This document shows, piece after piece, positions 48,650-59,132 of a stretch of 64,000 nucleotides of DNA. Origin of the DNA: Byssothecium circinans (Eukaryota; Ascomycota; Dothideomycetes; Pleosporales; Massarinaceae); assembly GCA_010015675.1 (NCBI GenBank), contig ML976977.1:920437-984436 (forward strand). Reading direction: 5' to 3'. Position 1 is the first letter of the stretch, and the number at the start of each line of letters is the position of its first letter. The translations under genes were made by a program, and so were the position numbers. The notes beneath the pieces are model-generated. The model did not search any database. It saw only the letters and a list, made by a program, of their open reading frames with translations, and was not told where the DNA came from.

Positions 48650-49657
48650 ATGGCTACTCCGTGGTCTTCACCAGAATCTCTCCCTGTGGATCCGGATGAC
48701 TCTACGGCTCCAACTTCGGTGTGCCCGACACCCCTAGACTTGACCGATGGCCTTGCAAAATACGGCCTGATCCAGGATAATGTGCTGCCGGCCATTAAAG
48801 ATGCATTAGTTGCGATCGCCAAAGACGCCGGCACGATGATGCTCGCGGCCGACCCCTCAATGGACGCTTCTGACACGAAGAACAACTCGAGCGATCGAGT
48901 CACGGAAACCGACAAGGCGATTGAGGGCGTGGTACAGACTCGACTTGCTTCAGCGTACCCTCAAATCCTCTTCTTAGGGGAGGAGACGTACAAGGCAGGC
49001 GACAAGTTGACTGACAAGCCAACGTTCATCTGTGACCCGATTGACGGCACTCTGAACTTCATCCACGGCATTCCCAACTTCGCTATTTCCCTGGCGCTCT
49101 GTGTCGGAAAGAAGCCAGTTGTTGGTGTCGTCTACAACCCCGCCCGTGGAGATCTGTTCACTGCTGTCAGGAATCAAGGTGCTCACCTCACCAAGATCGA
49201 CGGCTCAATCCACCGCCTCCCGCTTCGCTCCGTCCCGCCACCCATGGCTTCACTGAATGACTGTATGGTGGCAGTCGAATGGGGAAATCAACGTCAGGGT
49301 CCAAACTGGGATCTCCGCACTTCCGTCGCAATGCAGCTCATGACTTCCACGTCCTGCGGTGGCGCCATGGCACACAGCATGCGCTCCAATGGCTCTGCGG
49401 CTCTGGACTTTTGCTACGTCGCGGCTGGGACAATTGATGCGTTCTGGGAGGGCGGTGTCTGGATGTGGGATGTTGCTGCTGGCTGGATCATCCTTGAGGA
49501 AGCTGGCGGCATTGTTGCGAGTGCAAACCCTGGCGATTGGGAACCGACGGTTGAAGGTCGGCTGTACTTTGCGGTACGGGGTGCGAAGAAGGCTGAGCAG
49601 AAAGCTGTCGTTGAGCAGCTCTGGGGCATGATGGGCGATCGGAAGTTCATCTATTAA
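48650..49657 (+). CDS. Inositol-monophosphatase-family protein (QutG-like)
   Basis: Mg-dependent, Li-sensitive phosphatase fold (FIG superfamily). 335 aa from ATG 48650 (MATPWSSPESLPVDPDD). The frame stays open upstream to 48494 through a tandem repeat that I treat as leader. Metal-site motifs: acidic loop LGEET at about 109-113, DPIDGTLNFIHG at 129-140 (family DPxDGTxNFxH), and WDVAAGWIILEEAGG at 273-287 (family WDxAAGxxIxxEAGG). The N-terminal SDRVTETDKAIE corresponds to the family VTxxD motif. Length and motifs fit fungal inositol monophosphatase or the quinate-cluster QutG type; no quinate genes are adjacent. Intact and single exon. It lies just inside the right copy of the dispersed repeat. 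Confidence 0.9.
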   Translation: MATPWSSPESLPVDPDDSTAPTSVCPTPLDLTDGLAKYGLIQDNVLPAIKDALVAIAKDAGTMMLAADPSMDASDTKNNSSDRVTETDKAIEGVVQTRLASAYPQILFLGEETYKAGDKLTDKPTFICDPIDGTLNFIHGIPNFAISLALCVGKKPVVGVVYNPARGDLFTAVRNQGAHLTKIDGSIHRLPLRSVPPPMASLNDCMVAVEWGNQRQGPNWDLRTSVAMQLMTSTSCGGAMAHSMRSNGSAALDFCYVAAGTIDAFWEGGVWMWDVAAGWIILEEAGGIVASANPGDWEPTVEGRLYFAVRGAKKAEQKAVVEQLWGMMGDRKFIY

Positions 49658-49935
49658 GGGCTTGAAGGCTGTGGATATGTTGCCAGCTTGAAGGCTTTGG
49701 ACATGTTGCCAAGTGACAATGTGGAGGGCAACGTGACAGACTGCTCTTAAGTTAGGCGGTTGTTCAAGTTCTGATTGAGCTTCAGATATATGTTAATAAA
49801 TGTAATGAGATTGATACCCCAGTCCCACGCGAAATGTGGGAGTAGTGCTACATCATAATGAATATCTTCAACTGTTTCTCTCATAAGCTAACCTATTAGG
49901 AAATAAATCAACATCCATGTGTACCCTTCCATTCC

Positions 49936-50104
49936 TTACGGAGATCGTGCCTTCTCAAAACAGAGAGTTAAAGAGTCGTACCTCTCTCGAGTTTATTTCA
50001 TCCACGTATAAAACTCGCAAACAAGTAACAAACGAGCTGTAGATGGGGTTAAATTCCGAAAGGGCTATTAATGAGGGGTTCTGGGAAGGCAGGATCCCTC
50101 TAAA
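49936..50104 (+). repeat. Dispersed repeat, copy 2
   Basis: Partner of 44854-45021 in the same orientation: GATCGTGCCTTCTCAAAACA, a TCCACGTRTA block, AACGAGCTGTAGAT, TTAAATT and AGGATCCCTCTAA in the same order. The two copies lie 5.08 kb apart and bracket the F-box-like and IMPase-family genes. Confidence 0.85.
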
Positions 50105-50728
50105 AGGCTGCGAGCTTCATCCGCGACACATTGTACATGCACAGTACTTGAGCGTGAAAAGGCATCACATGGCGCTACGCCCAATACGGCTAGTCCCACA
50201 GACCCTGAGCAGGCACGATCTTTCCCATCGACGACGTCCACTCCAGTCAAGCCGAGGATTCTGTTTTGTTTCAATCCCTCGCAGGACTTGATTTTTCGAC
50301 CCCTCTCGCCGCCAACGTGCAAAACCCGGCGAGAGCCTTGGAAAAGAACAAAAGCCACAGCGTGATCGACACCCGCAAGCGCCCCGGAACTAGGCCTGCT
50401 AGGGACCGAAGCGACGGCGAGCCGTAAGTACAACACCAGCATCACCCGTTCTCCGTGCCAGCGCCGAACGTCCCCTCGCGCGCTTTCACAGCCCCTCTTC
50501 CCTCCTCTCCCTCTTTGCGTGCGCACGTTGTGCTCTTCTTCTTGTCGCTCCTTTGCTTTGCTTTCTTTGCTTGCGCTTGCATGACTCCGGCGTTGGGCTT
50601 TGGGAGTCTTTGGCGAGCGCTGTGAGTTTCGAGCTTGTCGAGTAGAGTTGAGCTACGCAGCCAACGCGGTACAGCACCGACGCACATATTCAAAGGAATA
50701 AGAGAGAAAAAAGAAGGAAGGCGGCATC
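50105..50728. other. Intergenic, LSM12 promoter region
   Basis: CT-rich and GC-rich sequence leading into the LSM12-like gene. Overlapping minus-strand ORFs (50068-50526, 50442-50693) look like composition shadows. Confidence 0.4.
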
Positions 50729-51551
50729 ATGGCGGATAGCAAGCGCCAGAGCATTGCGGGCAAGGTTGCGACGCCAAAGGTCGGGCCTACCAAGGACGTA
50801 ATCGATGCGGACTCAAACCTGTACAAAGCAGTCGGCGCACGGTAAGCCCCCTTCCACTCCAATTTGCTGGGACTGGAACCTGAACTGACACAAACAGCGT
50901 CAAAATCACATGCGCCCCTCACGAAAATGTGCTCGAGGGCACCCTCTTCACCACCTGCAACATCACACATGCCATCGCCATCAATACGGCGCCTGCACCG
51001 CCGAACCCCTCTGCGCCCCTCTCCGGCCAGCCCGGCGACTACCACATCATTCCCTTTGCCCACATCCTTAGCTTCGAGCTCATTGGCGCGGGAGAGCGAG
51101 CTGCGGACGCGGGTCCTGGCTTCGACGGCGCTCTGCCCAGCATCTCCAAGGTAGATCTGGACGCCATACGGGCCAGGGAGGAGCAGACGATCCGTGAGAT
51201 GAAGAGGAAGGATGCGCAGAAGGGCAAGGGCGTAACCAAGGAGGCGCAGGAGATCTTCGATGCCATCTCCAGGACGTACGTCTCTTCCCTCTTTTACGCG
51301 CTTGAAAAAGGTTCCAAACTAATCGTATGACTCGTAGGCTTCCTACGCGCTGGGCCGACGCCCAAATTGTCGTCAACGACGCCGTCCTCGTCCAACCCCC
51401 CTACACCGTCGACAGCATAAAAGCGCCCGCCGGAAAAGAGCAGAGCGTCGCCATGGTCCGCAAGATCATGGAGCAGTTCTTTCAGCGCAAGAAAGCAGCT
51501 GGGAACCGCGCATCTGTGGCTACGCCCATCGCCCCGCGCAAGGGTGGATGA
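50729..51551 (+). CDS. LSM12-like protein (LSm fold plus anticodon-binding-like AD domain), 3 exons
   Basis: Homologue of Lsm12, which associates with ribosomes and ataxin-2/Pbp1 complexes. Exons 50729-50841, 50898-51275 and 51338-51551 (introns 56 and 62 bp) give 234 aa. Residues about 30-105 form the LSm-like part (LYKAVGARVKITCAPHENV, EGTLFTTCNITHAIAINT, DYHIIPFAHILSFELI). The AD domain follows from about residue 125 (VDLDAIRAREEQTIREMKRK, AQEIFDAISRTLPTRWAD, IVVNDAVLVQPPYTVDSI). A basic, Ala-rich tail ends in APRKGG. The ATG has a good context and is the first in frame. Housekeeping in character, no anomalies. Confidence 0.88.
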
Positions 51552-53261
51552 GCAAGAGACCGGAGAGACGGAAAAGCGCAAAGCTTGTGGAGAGGCAACT
51601 GTATTGTTGGAAGTCGGACAAATACGCTTGGAGCAAACGGTGCATAAGAACTTGCACTGTTGCGAGGAGCGGAAGTCATGGATCGTAGAAGGGGTGGTCT
51701 TGGATTGCTTGTGGTGGGGGATGAGATGAGTGTTATACCACTCTTCATGTGTGCGAATATGGCGGCCTTGTGTACTAATTGTAGTCGGACAGGCGGACAT
51801 GTCGGAAGAATTAACACGATATTCAAAGTAGTTTGTCCAGACTAACAATGCTTGCTCTCTTGGGCTTTAGTCTCCACCACCTTCAAAAATATGTGACGAA
51901 ACTGGCTTTCTTAAGTTGTGAAAGATACGCATGGAGGTTCTCTATTGACATGGAATAATAAAGCCATGTTTGGCGGGTCGAGTAAGAACCCCCCCTACTC
52001 CCGTCGCTCCTAACCTCGAATCCCTTCATACTAACCTTGCTATTTCTTTAGCATCTTATCAACGATGTCGGCGCAGCCCGTCTCAACCTATCCCTATCTT
52101 CTCCCTCAGTCACTTCTTCCCATCCGTCACCCATCCACCAACCCTCCATCCCACCATCACCAACCATCAACCTCCCCTTTAGTTTCCGCTCAAACGGACA
52201 ACACGGTCCTTGGCATTGGAAGCATTACCACCGAAAGCGCGCCAGTAATCCGTGACCTCCCCGTTAACAAAACCCTCAGGGCGGAACATTAGCTTAATCA
52301 ACAGGGTTATGGGACGGAGCTAGCTGGACTGCCAGGGTTGGGGGTTGGGGGTTGAGCTCCTTTTCCCCCACCCGTTCCGAACGGCGGGCGATGGAAGAGG
52401 GAATATTGTTGTAGTTATTTATGACATGAGATTAGGCATGAGGAATACCCAGTGATAAAGGCGTCTTCATACACCTGAACTTTGGACTTTCGGGAAGATG
52501 CAATCTAGGGCGGGCGGGCGGGCGGGAGGTGTATGTCCTTGGTCAATCACATGCAATACAATGCTCTACTGGATACTATACTCTTATAGTATATATAGAA
52601 ACACCTCCTTCCCACGGGCTGGGAAGCGGCTTTCCTTTCCTTTTCTTTTGTAGGGCGTGCCGAATACGTCTCTCCGTAGATTGCAAGGAGCATGTCTACA
52701 TCGGCGAAGAAGTGTTCGGCACCGTCGCTAATCGAGTCTGCGGAATCCAACGCAAATTCTAAACATGAGGAATGCTGGGTACTGAATCGGTTGAATGGTG
52801 AGATTGTGGGGTTTTGGGTGTGTGTGATTTGGGTAGGGGGCAGGAGGTTATGGTATTGTATAATTCGTTTTGATTTAAGGGGGGATGGGTATGGGATGTT
52901 GAGAATGAGTATTAAGGACGGGGCTTTCATTTTTGCCAATAGAGTCAGGGGTCCAAGAGGGGATTTCGGGGGGAGTCTGGTTATACACGAAGGTTTTCTT
53001 GTCCGTTCCTTGTGCTACATTGAGTCTCACCCCTATTGGTTCATACTCTCGTGGAGACTTGAACACTGTCCACTTCTTTAGGGATACGCGCTGGAAACAT
53101 CCGTTAATCCGTTAACTCTCGTACCCGATAAACCCTCAGCGAATCATACGAATGTTCTCACCGTCTGAATGAGCAGCAATGTCTTGAGATTGAAACCCCG
53201 CCCAATCCCGCGCCGACCAACTAGTCCTACCACCTCTCCCTTTCAGCCGCCCTATGGCCCT
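51552..53261. other. Intergenic, 1.7 kb
   Basis: 3' regions of the convergent LSM12-like gene and the frameshifted gene. A 129-codon ORF at 52692-53081 has no recognisable family, and I do not call it. A G-quadruplex-type run sits at 52508-52529. Confidence 0.4.
52508..52529 (+). other. G-quadruplex-forming run
   Basis: Five GGG runs separated by single C bases, then AGG, in non-coding DNA. GGG-N1 loops are the classic stable G4 pattern. A second G-rich patch (TTGGGGGTTGGGGGTTG) lies near 52340. Confidence 0.6.
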
Positions 53262-55798
53262 CTAAGCTATCCGGAACATATCACCAGTCCAACCATAGGC
53301 CCGCGTTAGACGGCGTCCGTATCGTCGTCCCCACATGAAGGGGAGTTTGTTGCCGGGATGGGGCTCGTGGAATTGGATAGACCTTCTGACGTCCAAGTTC
53401 TTCGGTGTGAAATGCCATGCGCTACCCTGGAGCTTCTCTGCTGAAAAGCCCGTGGAGACGAGGGCGTGAAGGAAGTCTGGCCAGGCAATTTCTCCAGGCT
53501 GATCAGGTGAGTTTGGGGAATGGAACAGCGCTCTGAAGACTTTGTGGGCACGCTTGTCAACTATGAAGATTACTTCTTTGTCGATTGCTGCGGCACAATT
53601 TGGTTCTTGGGCGGGTTCATATGCCACTGCAGCTGCCCCGCGGGTCTTGACTTTCTGCGTGGTGGTCGTAGAGAGTTTCTTGAAAGCACCTGTGAGTTGC
53701 TTGTCCACTTCGTGAGCGTCGGAGAGAAATGGCTGATAAGTGTCTTTGGAAGAAGAAGACGCAACACTGGCCTTCATTGCCTCCGCAGGCTCCACCCAAG
53801 ACGGTGTTCGACAAATTACTCGCTCCCCAAGTATGCTCTTGGTCTCCGCTATCGGTGTAGTGCCAGCGGTTCTCTGATAGTACGCATTTGCCGCCTTCCA
53901 GAAAGCATCTAGAGCAGACTCTGCTTTCCGCATGGCTTCGACAGTCTGGCGAGTTTGGCGCTTATGAGCTGGAAACTCAAATTTGCCATCCTGAGGGTTT
54001 CCTAGTTCTACCAACGTGGGATCTAGGAAATCGACGGGACGGGTTAGGTCCCAGACTAGCATATGACGATCTCGTTCACATGTGAGCTTGCCTTGACGTC
54101 GTGCAACCGCGACCTCGACTGCTTTAGCCCAGGGCTGGAAGAGGTGAAGCTGGCGCAAACATTCGGACATGACTGAGAGTTGCGAGATTAGCGAGGCGAT
54201 GTATGGCGATATTAGAGACTTTGCTCGGTCATCGTACAGCATCAACCGTCCGAACTCATCCATGAGTGACGGCAACGTCACAAAATCTCGGGTCCCTTTG
54301 TCTACGAGCAAATCGTAGAGGCTCAAAATGCGGTCTCTGAGCTTATCGCGGGGATTGTTTGGCTTGACCTGAATGTAAAGAGAACTAGGATTGGCATCTT
54401 CGGGATTAGCGAGAAAGTGGAAAGCTCGTAGCGGCGGTGAGGATGGTAGCAAGGCCCTTATAACGCCAATGATATCGAGGGTTGCCGACTCGATATAGTA
54501 GACCGCCCGTACGAGTGAGTCGAAGAAGTCCGGAAGTACGCTCTTATCAGGCTTCATACCGGCTGCGTGTGTGGCGGAAAGCTCGTGAACCCGTGCCATA
54601 CACTCACCAATCTCTTCCCACATGAAAACAAGCGAATGCGCATCCCCGATCACTTGTCTCAGTGATTGCCCATACATTATACGACTGGACTTGGCTTTCC
54701 TGTGGGGACGACCTTTATTATCCAGGACATAATGAGGGCGGTGGTCTTTGTATTCCTGAACAACATCCGCGAAATAGCGGGGGTCCTCCCTCAGACTCCA
54801 CGCGTGATCAATTGCCTGGTCTTTTTGGGCACTGACGAGTGCACATAGTCGAGAAAAGTCGGGCCGGGTTGGTAGGCGATACGGCGCTTCTCGCGCAATC
54901 GCATCGAGCGACTGATAGTCTTCCACATTCTCGTGCAGGGACGGCGGTTCAGGTGCAAGCTCAAAGGACAGCATCTTCGGAGCGAGGTCATGCAGAATTC
55001 CCAGCATACACTTAGCCAGGAACAGCATCAAGCCTTGTTGGATCTCCAGAATCTGTAGGCCGTGGTCCACATGCACGGTAAATTCTATCTCAATGGACTC
55101 CTGCAAAGATGATTGATCCTCCCATTCAACGAAAGTACCGTAGCTTGCAGGACCCTTCTCTTCCATAAAAGACATTGTGAACAGGTCCTTGCGTATGGCC
55201 ATGATTTCTGGTCTCAATTTGTACAAAGGCGCCAGCTCAAGGTCGGAATGTGCAAAGGCACTTGGGTGATGCCGGCCTCGTGTGTTCAACAGGATGAGTA
55301 ACGACCTCGGCTTCAATAGGTCCTCATATTGATGTAGGGCCAAGTCACATTTTCGCCTTCCTGCGTAAACAGGGCCGTCCGATCCTTGACCACTTTATCG
55401 ACGTCGGGTCTGTGGCTGACGCTCATTCTAGGCCAAGCATTTTGTAGGATCTCCTTCTTTTGCGTACGACTCTTCTTCGTCCAGCGGTTTCGAATTGTTT
55501 TTTCGTGACGATCAAGGGCGATCCTTAGCATATGTAGGGCATTGAACACCTCAGTCGACATGGTCTTGGCTTCCTTTCGACATGCGTCTATGGGCGGGAT
55601 TATTGATGACGGTATGGAGCGCGCCCTGTTCTGGAACAGCATAGAGAGGTTGGACTCCGGATTGAATATCGTCTCGATCTGTTCTTTGTAATCTACGAGG
55701 TTATTTTGTTCGTCAAATTGTCCGTTGAGAGACATCCTTGCTGCATGTAAAAGGAGCTCGTCATATGCCTGACGAGCTGCTCTGTGCGAGTCGGCCAT
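53262..55798 (-). pseudogene. Large uncharacterised fungal protein split by a one-base frameshift
   Basis: Two adjoining minus-strand frames belong to one gene: residues 1-157 (ATG 55798, MADSHRAARQAYDELLLHAA to TWPYIN) and the remaining about 687 residues (EDLLKPRSLLILLNTRGRHH to GWTGDMFRIA, stop at 53262). They meet at about 55326-55327, where one nucleotide appears lost between the codon for Asn and the GAG of Glu; relatives, as I recall them, continue WPxxNxEDL. Restored length would be near 845 aa. It resembles a widespread ascomycete family of unknown function with an ILEIQQ-type helix, an APYRLPTRPDFSRL segment and EDPRYFADVV. No known catalytic motif or membrane segment is visible. 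An intron cannot explain the shift, because the possible GT-AG pairs are only 26-38 bases apart. It could be a young pseudogene, a frameshifting site or a sequencing error. Confidence 0.75.
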
Positions 55799-58700
55799 TC
55801 TGAGCTCAGAGGATCAACGTAAGCTCGTCATAGGAGTGGAATAGAAAGAGAGTAGTAGCGAACTTGCGGCGAAGATCGCACGACGAACTTTCGAGGTAGC
55901 GGGCAATGTCGCGAGCAGAGCGTAAACAGTTTATACTGCTTTCTTAAGGTAAATGTGATAGTGAAGCCAGAGATTCCGGCGAAAAGATTTGCCGACTGCA
56001 GCTTCTCATTGTTGTTGCTACACTGTGCAAACGCCCCTCTGGCTTCTGCAGTCGCCAGGCCGACGGCTAGTTGAAGGAAGGAGCACTCTCAGCCGTGAAG
56101 CCAACAAACTGAAGTAGAGACCAGAGAAATGCCATTCTCGAACTCTTTGGTTGCTTGAGATGGTACAGCACGGCCTGTATCATAGCTGGTGAAATACCTT
56201 GCGTGAACAAAAACGTTTGAGCGATGTCTTTACCTCTGACGGTCGGTATGAGGGAATGAGAATTTGTGGTCCCATAACTACTGTAAAGGGCTCTACCTTT
56301 ACTTGTGAACGTGGAGGTATGTTATTCTCTCATTCGATCCATGCCAGGACGCACATGACAGCGATCTCCCCAGCGTGAGTTCCGAACTGGAACATTTCGT
56401 TTCGCAACATCTCTTTCTAGACGATGTCGCACAAAGCCTCACGTTTTGGTATACTCGACCTGGGCTGTACATCGCGACAGGTACTGTCATTTCCTACACC
56501 GGTCGGAAGCCTTGCCTTCGAATTGCGGTGAAGAAGTGGAAAGATCGGTGAGAAAATAAAGAGATAGAACGGGGGAAGCTGCAGATCAGAGGAAGGGACG
56601 CATTAAGACGCATTCACAACTCCACCATTCACCTCACCAATGGGACACATACCCGCAGACCGCAGCGCTTGTTTCGCCGACCTGTCACCCCCAGATCGTC
56701 TCTTTAGCGTCTGTATCCGACGTGCAGCGGCACAGCGCCTCGCACCGCATCGCCAACGTCGTCAAATGGCACGTTCCACGAGATATTTCCGGTGATGTTT
56801 CGACAACACCGGGGATGGACGGCTTCCCCAGATCAGGCTCCCCGGGATGCGGGCCCCCGGCACCTAGGCTCTAGCCGCCAAAGACGCCTTGTCCTACCGT
56901 TGAAGATTCGTCTATGATTACCGGCTGTTTGTCTTCTATTTGCCCGAAGTGGAGTGACACAAGATCGTTCAAGCCTTTGCACAACATGAGCGTGAAGGCG
57001 GCGGCAATTCAAGCGCTGCTGTTGCCATGCGACGTAACATCGATCCCAGGGCCAGGATTGGGGGACGATCGGCTGTTTCTTTTCTTTTCTTTTTTTGTTG
57101 CGAATAGACAGCGGGAGGTCAAGATGAGGCTGACGGCTTTGCGTCATCCCCTTAAGGAAGTTTGGCGCGGAAGACGGGAACATTTCGATGCGGCCGGATT
57201 TGCTTGCGAGACCGCCCGAGCGTCGATGCTGACAGCGACCAGACGATTATGCCGAGAAGGAGCTGGGCGAGACGGCAAAGGACAAGCCCGCCGCCCTATG
57301 GAAGTGCGTGGCAGCGTTGTTTGATGGTGATTTGTCGACCCAACGCACTCAGGAGAACAAGGAGAACACAGTCGGCCACTCTGTTGGCGGCCACAACGGG
57401 GATTCGTGGAAAGTCATCCGAGAAGCGTTACGAGACAGATATCATGACATTATGGTTTGAATTGTCCAAAAGTGTATTTACTGATGTCGGCAAGGGGGTG
57501 GGGCGGTGGGATGGGGATTTGGCTCCCGTCAGCTTGGAAGCCGGGGAAGGTGGAAGCAGCCCTCGCGTGGGGAAGCGCGTCTGGCTGCATAAGGCGGTCA
57601 ACCAATTCACACCTCATACTCCTATACCCTATCCTCCGTACACCTTGCTTGTCTGACTAGCACATACGGGCCTCCCACTTCCTCCGTTCCCTCCCCTCCT
57701 TTCCTTTCCACGGCCGGACGGGAGCACTCAGCCTGTGGGCCAAGCATCTCGGTTTGCTTCTTTTCCCGGGCACAGGCATGATACAGTATCGCCATCGCAA
57801 TGCGCACTGGCGTAGGGAGTCGCTTTGCCGTGTTTGTCGAATCTAGCCCTCTCAAACAAGGTGCATTGGAGGGAAGTAACGGAGGAATTCCGCGACAGCC
57901 ATCCCCTGTGTTGGGCGTGGGGTGAACTTTGCGTCGAATGCCGTATGCCGTATCGGGATCAGGCCCTCACTCGGCTTCATGTGCAACGCAACGGCCGGGG
58001 AAGCAGGAAAGCAAGGTGTGCTGTAGCCCGCTACCCCGTCCGGCTCCCAAATGGATGATGCTGGTACACTTTCTTTTGCTCGAAGCGTCGTTGCCCATCC
58101 ACCCCATGCCTGCGAGTCAAGCCTAGCGGCGTATACATCTGCCGTCTATAAAGAATAGTATTCCCGCAAGTCCTCCGATGCTTTTCTTTCGCCACACCAC
58201 AGACTCCTCCACTGCTCGCCCAGACTTTTAAACTACTGCTACCAAATACTTGTGCCATCCATAAATATCCCTCGTCAGCCTCCTTTGCGTCACAGTCTGC
58301 ACTGTCACATCCTCGCCTCCAACTAGCCGGATAATTCGTTCCAGCACATCAGGTACCATCCAACCACAGCATCACCAACTCGGCCGTGCATATCGAGGCG
58401 TCGAAAAGAAATAAGTAAGTCTCTCGCCATGCAGCCTCTGCTGCTACCGCACTCACGATCTGGCGGTCAACGAATTTGCTTGGTTCCCGGTCAAGAGTGC
58501 CAGCGCACACCACATCAGCCCTGCAATTCTCTGATATTAAATCTGACTCATGATTTCCAGGCTCTTCTCGCATTGCATATCCAAGCCCTTCCCGCAAGCC
58601 TGCGTCGGAAGCTATAATCAGCCATTCCAATTTTGCCAGCGAATTTATTAGTTGTCCGAGACAGCTCACAACACCTGGACGCTTTCCGAGTCTCTTTCGA

Positions 58701-58904
58701 CCCAACCATTGCCTGAGAGCCGAGAGACACGCACGTCAGTATTTTACTGTACTACCGGAGTTGATATTTAGCCTTCGGTCCCCAGCTTCTCCCCGGATCT
58801 GCCCCTGACTATCGATCCTCCTACTTTGACTTTGGCTTTCAAAACCCGACGACCACATCTTCAACATTCAATCAAATTCCAAAACCACCATCACACAACT
58901 CAAG
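55799..58904. other. Gene-poor region, 3.1 kb
   Basis: Short ORFs on both strands (for example 56833-57183 minus, 57162-57656 plus) overlap each other and show no recognisable protein. From about 58200 the sequence is CT-rich and leader-like, with a possible leader intron (GTAAGT at about 58414 to TTTCCAG near 58560). It probably belongs to the small gene at 58905. Confidence 0.4.
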
Positions 58905-59132
58905 ATGCCTCTCCAAAACAACGCATCCGCTCCTCGTCAGCGCCTCTCTATCCTTACCAACTCCAACCTCGGTCACGACGTATCTGCTGCCTTCAAAGCC
59001 TCCAGCAGCATGTCCTCGCGCGCAACTCAAGAATTCGGCGAGACACCCGCACCACCGCCATCTCCCATCGACTTCTCCTTCCCCTCGACACCAGCCGAGC
59101 AGCGAAGTCCTGCTGGAAGCGACACGAATTGA
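58905..59132 (+). CDS. Possible small protein, 75 aa
   Basis: ATG in a good context (CTCAAGATGCC) after a long CT-rich leader. The 75 residues are polar and Pro/Ser-rich with no membrane segment: MPLQNNASAPRQRLSILTNS at the N-terminus, an NLGHDVSAAFKASSSM middle and a PPPSPIDFSFPSTP tail. I do not recognise it. The leader, start context and third-position C/T preference resemble a real fungal gene, and the following AT/T-rich DNA looks like a 3' untranslated region. An overlapping ORF in another frame (58826-59191) lacks these qualities. Confidence 0.5.
   Translation: MPLQNNASAPRQRLSILTNSNLGHDVSAAFKASSSMSSRATQEFGETPAPPPSPIDFSFPSTPAEQRSPAGSDTN

Noticed and set aside
52692..53081. 129-codon ORF between the convergent genes
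   Set aside because: No family likeness; it lies in a probable 3' region and its codon use is poor.
57162..57656. Plus-strand 164-codon ORF
   Set aside because: It overlaps other ORFs, has mixed composition and no recognisable motif, and lacks splice or leader signals.
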